Shown: piece by piece, positions 41,366 to 48,700 of the stretch
How positions within the stretch are numbered: the stretch's first letter is position 1
Layout: each line of letters starts with the position of its first letter
Assembly (NCBI RefSeq): GCF_000220705.2
Contig: NZ_CP023202.1
Location: forward strand, 4,363,501-4,427,500
Origin: Streptomyces xinghaiensis S187
GTDB lineage: Bacteria > Actinomycetota > Actinomycetes > Streptomycetales > Streptomycetaceae
Reading direction: 5' to 3'
DNA length: 64,000 bases
The notes under the pieces: model-generated
Told to the model about the DNA's origin: nothing
Seen by the model: the letters and a program-made list of their open reading frames with translations, nothing else
Databases searched by the model: none
Position numbers and translations under genes: made by a program

Positions 41366-42721
41366 TCAGCGCACCTCGACGAACGCCCCGGCGTCCCGCA
41401 CGGGCCGTTCGCGGGGCGGTGCCGCCGGGTGGCCGACCGCGACCGCGCCCATCGGGTCCCAGTCCGCGGGCAGCCGGAGCACGTCCCGTACGACGTCCCG
41501 GCAGAACATCGTGGACGACACCCAGGCCGAGCCGAGCCGTTCCCCGGCCAGTGCCACCAGGAAGTTCTGCACCCCGGCGCCGGCCGCGACGACGAACATC
41601 TCCCGTTCCGCCGTGTTCCGCCGTTCGTCCGGATAGGTGTGCGAGCCGTCCATCACCAGGCAGGGCACCACCAGATACGGCGCCCGGCGCAGCACATCGC
41701 CCCGCCGGACCCGTCGGGCGATGCTCTCCTCCGGGAAGCCGTCCCCCCGCAGATCGGCGATCCAGGCCTCGCGCATGGCGTCCAGCAGTTCGACGCGCGC
41801 GCTCTCCGACTCCAGCAGCACGAACCGCCACGGCGTCGTGTGGTGCGGTGCGGGCGCCGTCACGGCCGCCGCCACCGCCCGGCGCACCGCGGCCCCGTCC
41901 ACCGGCTCGGCCGTGAACTCGCGGACGGTGCGCCGCAGCGTCACCGCCTCCCGTACGGCCTCGGAGGTGCCCAGCCGGAACATGTCGTCGGCGGGATCGC
42001 GCACCAGTTCCCGCGCGCCCCGTTCCGGTTCCGCCGCCCCGCCCGGGCCGTCCGTCAGCACATGCGGCAGGCCGCGGACGACGGCGACGGGCAGCCCGCC
42101 CGCCTTGCCCTTCACCAGGTCACCGGCGGCGGCCAGTTCGTCGGCGGTCGCGGTGACGGTCGCGCTGAGCCGGTTGCCGTGCGCGTCCTCCCCGCCCCGC
42201 AGGTCGTCGAGGACCCGGACCCCGGCGGCCCCGATGGCGACATCCGTGAGACCGGTCCGCCAGGGCCGGCCGAAGGTGTCGGTGACCAGTACCCCGACGT
42301 CCACACCGAGGGCCTCCCGCAGCCCGTCCCGGATCGCGCGCGCCGAGGCGTCCGGATCCACGGGCAGCAACAGCACGGTGCCGGCAGGGGTGTTCGAGGC
42401 GTCGACGCCGGCCGCGGCCATGACCAGACCGTGCCGGGTCTCGGTGATCCGCAGCGGCCCCCGGCGGGCCACCACCCGTACGGTCTCCGCGTCGATGGCG
42501 GCCTCGCGGTCCGCGGCCTCGCTGACCCGGCCCTGCGCCTTGCTGACGATCTTGGAGGTCACCAGCAGGACGTCGCCGTGCACGAGCCCCGGCATCCCGG
42601 GCGCGGTGGCGGCGTCGGCGATCAGCTTGACGAGATCGTCCCCGGTGCGCACCTCCGGTATCCCGGGCAGCGCCCAGACCCGGTAGGACGGGCAGGAGGG
42701 GGCGGCCGCGGTACCGCTCAT
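41366..42721 (-). CDS. fbiB: Bifunctional coenzyme F420:L-glutamate ligase / FMN reductase
   Basis: 451 residues. N-terminal CofE domain (~1-245): VWALPGIPEVRTGDDLV, LLVTSKIVSKAQGR, ETRHGLVMAAAGVDASNT, VLVTDTFGRPWRTGLTDVAIG. C-terminal nitroreductase-fold FMN domain (~260-451): LRRTVREFTAEPVD, APHHTTPWRFVLLES, FVVAAGAGVQNFLVALAGERLGSA. The fusion is the actinobacterial FbiB form, which adds glutamates to F420-0 and reduces dehydro-F420-0. Its ATG overlaps the fbiA stop by 4 bp. Confidence 0.93.
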   Translation of the reverse strand: MSGTAAAPSCPSYRVWALPGIPEVRTGDDLVKLIADAATAPGMPGLVHGDVLLVTSKIVSKAQGRVSEAADREAAIDAETVRVVARRGPLRITETRHGLVMAAAGVDASNTPAGTVLLLPVDPDASARAIRDGLREALGVDVGVLVTDTFGRPWRTGLTDVAIGAAGVRVLDDLRGGEDAHGNRLSATVTATADELAAAGDLVKGKAGGLPVAVVRGLPHVLTDGPGGAAEPERGARELVRDPADDMFRLGTSEAVREAVTLRRTVREFTAEPVDGAAVRRAVAAAVTAPAPHHTTPWRFVLLESESARVELLDAMREAWIADLRGDGFPEESIARRVRRGDVLRRAPYLVVPCLVMDGSHTYPDERRNTAEREMFVVAAGAGVQNFLVALAGERLGSAWVSSTMFCRDVVRDVLRLPADWDPMGAVAVGHPAAPPRERPVRDAGAFVEVR

Positions 42722-43719
42722 CCCTGTACCTCCCCGGCCAGGGCGAGCGCCTCACGCGCCATGGCCGCGGTGCTCTCGCCGTCGGTCATCAGCAAGGGCA
42801 CGGCGCGGCAGCGGACACCGGCAGCCTCCACGGCCTCGACGGCGTCCGCGTCGGCGGTGTCGACGAGCCAGCCGTCGAGCAGACCGGAGCCGTAGTGCTG
42901 CGCCACGGCGGCCGCCGTGGACTCGACGCCCACCGCGGCGAGCACCTTGTCGGCCATGCCGCGCACCGGCGCGCCGCCGATGACGGGGGAGAGGCCGACG
43001 ACCGGCACGCCCGCGTCGGCGATGGCCTCGCGGATGCCCGGGACCGCGAGGATCGTGCCGATGCTGACCACCGGGTTGGACGGCGGGAAGAGCACGAGGT
43101 CGGCCGCGGCGATGGCGTCCAGGACGCCGGGCGCCGGCTTGGCCTGCTCGGCGCCGACGGGTACGACGGCGTGCGCGGGCATGGCCGCGCGGTACCGCAC
43201 CCAGTACTCCTGGAAGTGAACGGCCTTGCGCCCGCCCCGGGCGGCGGCCCCGTCCCCGGCCGTCCCGCCGGCTCCGGCGTCGGGATCGTCGATCAGCACA
43301 TGGGTCTCGACGCGGTCGTCGGTCATGGGCAGCAGCCGCACCCCTGGCTTCCAGCGGGCGCACAGCGCTTCGGTGACGGCGCTGAGCGGGTAGCCCGCGG
43401 CGATCATCTGGGTGCGGACGATGTGCGTCGCGAAGTCCCGGTCGCCGAGCCCGAACCAGTCGGGCCCCACGCCGTACGCCGCGAGCTCCTCCTTGACGGA
43501 GAAGGTCTCGTCGGCCCGGCCCCACCCCTGCTCCTCGTGGATGCCGCCGCCGAGCGTGTACATCACGGTGTCGAGGTCCGGGCAGACCTTCAGCCCGAAC
43601 AGATGGATGTCGTCACCGGTGTTGCCGATGACGGTGATGTCGGAGTCGGGACTTGCCGCTTTGAGACCACGGAGAAAGCGGGCGCCACCGATACCCCCGG
43701 CCAGAACCACAATGCGCAT
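42718..43719 (-). CDS. fbiA: F420-0 synthase, 2-phospho-L-lactate transferase type
   Basis: 333 residues (cofD family). Transfers a phospholactyl or phosphoenolpyruvyl group to Fo. Motifs: VVLAGGIGGARFLRGLK, VIGNTGDDIHLFGLKVCPDLD, VMYTLGGG, LVLFPPSNPVVSIGTIL, VVGLSPVIGGAPVRGMADKV. First gene of fbiA-fbiB. No convincing Shine-Dalgarno precedes the ATG at 43719: the sequence directly upstream is the end of a 53-bp tandem-repeat array. Confidence 0.93.
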   Translation of the reverse strand: MRIVVLAGGIGGARFLRGLKAASPDSDITVIGNTGDDIHLFGLKVCPDLDTVMYTLGGGIHEEQGWGRADETFSVKEELAAYGVGPDWFGLGDRDFATHIVRTQMIAAGYPLSAVTEALCARWKPGVRLLPMTDDRVETHVLIDDPDAGAGGTAGDGAAARGGRKAVHFQEYWVRYRAAMPAHAVVPVGAEQAKPAPGVLDAIAAADLVLFPPSNPVVSIGTILAVPGIREAIADAGVPVVGLSPVIGGAPVRGMADKVLAAVGVESTAAAVAQHYGSGLLDGWLVDTADADAVEAVEAAGVRCRAVPLLMTDGESTAAMAREALALAGEVQG

Positions 43720-43722
43720 AAG

Positions 43723-43881
43723 GACAGTCTGTCAGCCGGAGGCTTCCGTTGAGGGTGGTGGTGGGTGACGGGTGGGACAGTCTGTCAGCCGAAGGCTTCC
43801 GTTGAGGGCGGTGGTGGGTGACGGGTGGGGCAGTCTGTCAGCCGAAGGCTTCCGTTGAGGGTGGTGGTGGGTGACGGGCGG
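43723..43881. repeat. Three 53-bp tandem repeats ahead of fbiA
   Basis: Units begin at 43723, 43776 and 43829; only a handful of bases differ. Each contains the palindrome GACAGTCTGTC (degenerate in the third), an AGCC-TTC-GGCT mini-hairpin on the fbiA strand, and a CACCCACCACC tract. The array fills the whole space between fbiA and the cysteine dioxygenase stop and ends 4 bp from the fbiA start codon, so it forms the fbiA leader. Confidence 0.8.
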
Positions 43882-43891
43882 GACTCGGCCG

Positions 43892-44401
43892 TCAGCCGGC
43901 CACCGCCGTGCCGAGGCACGCCCGGGTCCCGGCGCGGACGGTGCCGGCGTCGTGCATCGGCATCTCGGTCAGTCCCGGGAAGTAGACGTGCAGGCTGACG
44001 GCCGGGACGAGGGCGTCGTTGACCACCTCGTGGACGTACCCGGGGGCGAAGACACGCTGCGCCCCGGACCCGAGCACGCGCGGCGCACTGCCCGAGCGTT
44101 CGGTCAACTCGCCCCGGAGAACGGTCAGCACACCCGAGGAGGGTCCGTGGCCGTGTGCACCGCTGCCCTGCCCGGGGAGCCAGCTGAGCAGCCAGACCTC
44201 GTATCCGGGGCCGGTGCGCAGCCGGTGGTACCAGCGGCTCGTGGCGTCGTACTGGACGAGCGGCGCCCACGAGGCGGGGTCGTCGGCGACGGCGCGGGCG
44301 AGTCCGGCGAACTCGGCGACCGTGGCGGGGTGCGCGGGCGCGGGCGGCAGGAGGTGGGGGACGGCGAGCGGGTCGCCGGCGATCTGGACGTCGCTGTTCA
44401 T
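43892..44401 (-). CDS. Cysteine dioxygenase
   Basis: 169 residues, cupin-fold iron enzyme oxidising L-cysteine to cysteine sulfinate. Iron ligands: the two histidines of HGHGPSSGVLTVLRGEL (~residues 84-86) and the later His in FAPGYVHEVVND. W/Y residues YHRLRTGPGYEVWLLSWLPGQ lie just before. Length is typical of bacterial CDO. Preceded by a 225-bp leader carrying a Cys-rich uORF, repeats and hairpins, which suggests control by cysteine or charged tRNA-Cys. Its stop lies 10 bp from the fbiA repeat array. Confidence 0.9.
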   Translation of the reverse strand: MNSDVQIAGDPLAVPHLLPPAPAHPATVAEFAGLARAVADDPASWAPLVQYDATSRWYHRLRTGPGYEVWLLSWLPGQGSGAHGHGPSSGVLTVLRGELTERSGSAPRVLGSGAQRVFAPGYVHEVVNDALVPAVSLHVYFPGLTEMPMHDAGTVRAGTRACLGTAVAG

Positions 44402-44507
44402 GGGATGTCGGGTTCCTCGGCGTAAGGAGAGCTGACGGGCTGGGGCGAGGGCGATCAGCGGTGCGGGCGAATCAGCGGTGAGGACCCGCCCTGCCGGCCG
44501 TCGGCGT

Positions 44508-44530
44508 CCGCCGGTGGCCCGGGCCGGCGG
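44508..44530 (-). terminator. Hairpin in the CDO leader, candidate attenuator
   Basis: Perfect 7-bp stem CCGCCGG/CCGGCGG around TGGCCCGGG, midway between the Cys-rich uORF and the CDO start. Flanking GCCGGC segments could form competing stems, as required for attenuation. No U-run follows. Confidence 0.4.
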
Positions 44531-44590
44531 TCAGGAACGGCCGGGGGGAACGGCGGGAGCGAGCGGCGGGGTCGGTCCGCGGCGGTGACG

Positions 44591-44638
44591 CGCGGTGGGG
44601 ATCAACAGCCGGAACGCGGTGGCGGTCAACAGCCGGAA
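44591..44638 (-). repeat. 24-bp tandem duplication over the leader-ORF stop
   Basis: Two copies (44591-44614, 44615-44638) differing at two positions. Each holds TTCCGGCTGTTGA on the minus strand, so the tail and stop codon of the leader ORF are repeated in frame eight codons downstream. Confidence 0.75.
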
Positions 44639-44736
44639 CAGCCACAACAGCAGCGACGGGCGCCCGGGGCACAGCGGAGCGCGACACCGCACGAGAGGCG
44701 GGAGCGGGTCCGGGAGGGCGCGAGGGTCACTGGCAT
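44626..44736 (-). CDS. Cysteine-rich leader peptide upstream of cysteine dioxygenase
   Basis: 36 codons, ATG at 44734-44736 and TGA at 44626-44628. It begins MPVTLAPSRTRS and has seven cysteines, at residues 16, 22, 29, 30, 31, 33 and 36; five of the last eight codons are Cys (TGC or TGT). A Cys run at the end of a short uORF upstream of a cysteine-catabolism gene is the hallmark of a translation-sensing attenuator: ribosomes stall when Cys-tRNA is low. Poly-Cys leader ORFs of this kind are described in mycobacteria. A GGAAGGAG lies too far upstream (~22 nt) to be an ideal Shine-Dalgarno, so initiation may be leaderless or weak. The 24-bp repeats overlap its end. Confidence 0.7.
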   Translation of the reverse strand: MPVTLAPSRTRSRLSCGVALRCAPGARRCCCGCSGC

Positions 44737-45089
44737 GGCACCCAGAAGACCCGGTGTGCTCCTTCCTTGTCAACCTGGGGCCCGCTGTGGAGGCGAGGGT
44801 TCACCTCTTCCGGCGACTCGGCACGGTGAAAGGTTTGTGCACCCCGATTCGGGGACACACGGCGCAGCAGTCGCCGGGGCGCCGCCGTTGTGCTTCTGTG
44901 ATCCGACTGTGATCAGCTTCGTCCCGCGGAGCCGGAAGGGCAACGGGACGGCGGGCGCCGGCGTCTCTTCTGCGGAGGGGGTGATCACGTGCGGGCGCGG
45001 CGAACTGTCATGCTTTAGGACGATTTGAACACTTTCCGCAAAGCCTTGGTTCCCCAGAGTGAATAAGGGGCCCAATAGCAGATCTCGGC
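44737..45089. other. Long gene-free divergent region upstream of the CDO leader and whiB
   Basis: No convincing gene. The GC drops toward 45000-45120, marking promoter DNA for whiB. Plus-strand frames here are open only by base bias. The minus-strand promoter for the leader peptide/CDO transcript should lie just right of 44736; the sequence CACCGGGTCTTCTGGGTGCC there gives no clear -10. Confidence 0.4.
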
Positions 45090-45119
45090 TTGACTGGCCC
45101 GGATCGGCACACTTGTAAT
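45090..45119 (+). promoter_or_regulatory. Candidate whiB promoter
   Basis: TTGACT at 45090-45095 and TGTAAT at 45114-45119 with an 18-bp spacer, a near-consensus housekeeping promoter 72 bp upstream of the whiB ATG. Confidence 0.5.
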
Positions 45120-45136
45120 TTCACTCGTGTCGTTCG

Positions 45137-45154
45137 GCCGTTATCGATAACGGC
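45137..45154. promoter_or_regulatory. 18-bp perfect palindrome in the whiB leader
   Basis: GCCGTTATCGATAACGGC, a perfect dyad centred 45 bp before the whiB start and downstream of the candidate -10. Either a regulator site or an mRNA hairpin next to the ribosome-binding region. Confidence 0.55.
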
Positions 45155-45190
45155 AGCATCACGGGGACGCAAAGACAGACAGGGGCGCAC

Positions 45191-45454
45191 ATGACCGAGC
45201 TGTTCCAGCAATTGCTGGTCGAGGAGGCGGATGAGGAGCTCGGATGGCAGGAGCGCGCACTGTGCGCCCAGACCGATCCCGAGTCTTTTTTCCCGGAAAA
45301 GGGCGGTTCCACCCGTGAGGCGAAAAAGGTCTGCCTGGCCTGCGAGGTGCGGTCCGAGTGCCTCGAATACGCCCTCGCCAATGACGAGCGCTTCGGCATC
45401 TGGGGCGGGCTCTCCGAGCGCGAGCGCCGCCGGCTGAAGAAGGCCGCCGTTTGA
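45191..45454 (+). CDS. whiB: WhiB family iron-sulfur developmental regulator
   Basis: 87 residues. Four cysteines, C25, C48, C51 and C57, in the Wbl pattern C-x22-C-x2-C-x5-C that binds a 4Fe-4S cluster, followed by GIWGG (69-73) and a basic C-terminus ERERRRLKKAAV. WhiB acts with WhiA to start sporulation septation in Streptomyces aerial hyphae. Symbol rests on length, sequence and recalled neighbours (F420 genes on one side, giant GT on the other). Promoter and palindrome as listed. Weak ribosome site GGGGCGC. Confidence 0.93.
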   Translation: MTELFQQLLVEEADEELGWQERALCAQTDPESFFPEKGGSTREAKKVCLACEVRSECLEYALANDERFGIWGGLSERERRRLKKAAV

Positions 45455-45490
45455 CCGGCGGGCCCTTCCGCGGATTCCCCCGGCGCCGGC

Positions 45491-45551
45491 GCGGACCGCA
45501 CATACCCGTACCGCGCACACCCCGACGTCACATACGCGGACCGCGCATACC
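45491..45551. repeat. 16-bp direct repeat after whiB
   Basis: GCGGACCGCACATACC at 45491-45506 and GCGGACCGCGCATACC at 45536-45551, with related CCGCGCACAC between. Spacer between whiB and the giant GT gene. Confidence 0.45.
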
Positions 45552-45567
45552 TGAACATTCCTCATCC

Positions 45568-45595
45568 CGCCTCCCCCGCAGCCGCGTGGGAGGCG
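45568..45595 (+). terminator. Candidate whiB terminator
   Basis: CGCCTCCC/GGGAGGCG perfect 8-bp stem with a 12-nt loop, 114 bp beyond whiB. Confidence 0.5.
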
Positions 45596-45725
45596 GATCG
45601 CTGTGCGGACGGCCGGGCCGGCGCCCCGCTCCGAGCCGTTAGTGTGGGGGGCCGTCCGAGACTCACCCGCCTCCTCGCGAGCGCGTGCGTCCACCGCAGT
45701 CCAGCGAACCGGGGCCCGTACCTCG

Positions 45726-48700
45726 ATGTCCGTGCACAGTCACTCGGCACACAGCCGGCCGGCAGCCCCCTCCGGAGCCGCCGCCCCCGAATACCCGCGG
45801 CATGTCGTCACCGCCGTGCTGGTCTCCCACGACGGTGCCCGCTGGCTGCCCCAGGCGCTCGCCGGACTGGTCGGCCAGGAACGGCCGGTCCAGAACGTCA
45901 TCGCCGCCGACACCGGCAGCGCCGACGAGTCCGCGGCGCTGCTCACCGACACCCTCGGAGCCGAGCGGGTGCTGCACCTCGCGCGCCGGTCCGGCTTCGG
46001 CACGGCCGTCGACGAGGCCGTCCGCACGGCCGGTGTGCTCACCCCCGACGACCTGCCGTATCTGAAGCGCCCCAGCGGCTGGGACCCGGAGACCCGTACC
46101 TGGCGCGACGACGCCTACGACATGCCCGAACTGCCGCACGGCGAGCCCGTCCAGTGGCTCTGGCTGCTGCACGACGACTGCGCCCCCGAGCCGGACGCCC
46201 TGGCCGAGCTGCTGCGGGTGGCCGACTCCTCCCCGTCCACCGCGATCATCGGCCCCAAGCTGCGCGGCTGGTACGACCGCCGGCAGCTCCTGGAGGCGGG
46301 CGTCAGCATCGCCCGCAGCGGCCGCCGCTGGACCGGTCTCGACCGCCGCGAGCAGGACCAGGGCCAGCACGACCAGGTGCGGCCGGTGCTGTCGGTCTCC
46401 ACCGCCGGCATGCTGATCCGGCGCGACGTCTGGGACGAACTCGGCGGCTTCGACCGGCGGCTCCCCCTGATGCGCGACGACGTCGACCTGTGCTGGCGCG
46501 CCCAGGCCGCGGGCCACCAGGTCCTCGTCGCCCCCGAGGCCGTCCTGCGGCACGCGGAGGCCGCCGCGCGCGAACGGCGGCCCATCGACTGCGCCGGCCG
46601 CTCGGCGGCCAACCCCCACCGTGTCGACAAGGCCGGCGCGGTCTACACGATGCTCGTCAACTCCCGCGGCGCCGCGCTGCCGTACGTCCTGCTGCGCCTG
46701 GTGCTCGGCACCGTGCTGCGCACTCTCGCCTATCTGGTCGGCAAGGTGCCCGGCCAGGCGCTGGACGAGATCGCGGGGCTCCTCGGCGTGCTGCTGCGGC
46801 CGGGGAGGATTCTCGCGGGGCGGCGCCGGCGCGGCCGGCCGGCCGTCGAACCGGCCGAGCTGCGGCCGCTGTTCCCGCCGCCCGGTGCGACGGTGCGGGC
46901 GACGGCCGAGGCTGTCGTCGGCAACTTCAGCGGCCGCTCGGAACCCGAGCTCGCCTCCGGCGGCCGGCACGGCGCCGTCGAGTCAGGGCCGGGCGGTGAC
47001 GACGCCGACTTTCTGGAGATCGAACAGTTCGCCCGGCTGAAGCGCGTCGCGCGCAAGCCGGGGCCCGTCCTCTTCCTCCTGCTGCTGGTGGTCTCCCTCG
47101 TCGCCTGCCGCGGACTGCTCGGCTCCGGCACGCTCGCCGGAGGGGCCCTGCTGCCCGCCCCCGCGGACGCCTCCGGCCTCTGGGACCGCTATCTGTCCGC
47201 CTGGCAGCCCGTCGGCACCGGCGGCACCGAGGCGGCACCGCCCTACCTGGCCGTCATCGCCGCCCTGTCCACCCTGCTGCTCGGCAGCACCGGCGCGGCC
47301 CTGACCCTGCTCCTCGTCTGCTCGGTGCCGCTGGCCGGGCTGAGCGCCTACTTCGCCTCCCGGCCGCTGGTCGAGTCGCGCCTGCTGCGCGCCTGGGCGG
47401 CTGTGGCGTACGCCTTCCTGCCCGCCGCGACCGGCGCGCTGGCGGGCGGCCGGCTGGGCACCGCGGTACTCGCGGTACTGCTGCCGCTGATGGCCCGTGC
47501 GGCCGTCGCCGCCGCCGGAGCGGCCCTGCCGTCCGACAGCGACGACGGCGAGCGCGACGGGGACGCGGCTCCGGGCGCCCGCCCGAGCTGGCGCGCCGTC
47601 TGGGCCTACACGCTCCTGCTCACCTTCACCACGGCCTTCACCCCCGTCGTCTGGCCGCTCACCCTGCTGCTGGGCATCGCGCTGCTCGTGACGCGCACCG
47701 TGCGCCACCAGGGCGGTACGGCCGCCTACGGGATCCGCCTCGCCCTGGTGCTCGTCACCCCGCTGGTGGTCCTCGCTCCCTGGTCGCTGTCGCTGCTGAC
47801 CTCGCCGTCCGGCTTCCTCCGCGAGGTCGGACTGGAGTACGGCACCGGCTCCGCCACCGCGCTGGACCTGCTGATGGTCAGCCCCGGCGGGCCGAAGGCG
47901 GCGGGCGGGTTCCTCCTCGCCGGTGTCGTGCTCGCGGCCCTGGCCGCCCTGCTCCGCGGCGACCGGCAGCGCGCGGTCCGCACCGCCTGGGCCGTGGCGG
48001 TCGCGGCCCTGCTCCTGGCCGCGCTCTCCAACGGCTCCGCGTGGGCCGGGCCCGCCACCCTCGTCTACGGCATCGCACTGCTGTCCGCCGCCGCCGTCGG
48101 CGCGGAGAACGCGCGCGAACGCGTCGCCGCGCAGAGCTTCGGCTGGCGGCAGCCGGCCGCGGCGCTGATCGCCCTGGCGGCCGCCGCCGGCCCGCTGCTC
48201 TCCGCCGTCGCCTGGATGTACGGCGGGGCGGCCGGCCCGGTCGAACGGCGCGACCCCGTGCAGGTGCCGCCGTTCGTCGCGGAGGAGAGCCGCACCCAGG
48301 ACCAGGCGCGCACCCTCGTGCTCGGCGGCGAGCCGGGCCGGGTCTCGTACACCCTGGTGCGCGGTTCGGGCGCCCGGCTGGGCGACGCCGACCTCGCCGC
48401 GGCGAGCGGCGGGGACATCCGGCTGGACGGCATCGTCGCCAACCTCGTCGCGGGCTCCGGCGCCGACCAGACCGACCAGCTCGGCGGCTACGCGGTGCGC
48501 TACATCCTCGTCCGCGACGGAGCCCCCCGCGAGATGGGCCGGGTGCTGGACACCACCCCCGGACTGACCCGGCTCAGCCAGGAGGACGGCAGTTCCCTCT
48601 GGCGGCTCGACCGGCGCGTCGCCCGCGTCACCGTCGTCGGGAACCCCGACAAGGGCGGGGACGGGGGAGCGGCGGAGGCCGCCGAGCCGGTCCCGGTCGC

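Noticed and set aside
43723..43881. Tandem repeats as a CRISPR array
   Set aside because: Units are contiguous with no variable spacers and no cas genes.
44585..45028. 147-codon plus-strand frame between CDO and whiB
   Set aside because: Overlaps the Cys leader antisense; composition Gln/Arg/Gly-rich with no ribosome site or known motif.
45120..45140. WhiA-type GACAC site before whiB
   Set aside because: One GTGTC occurs at about 45127, but a 5-bp motif is expected by chance.
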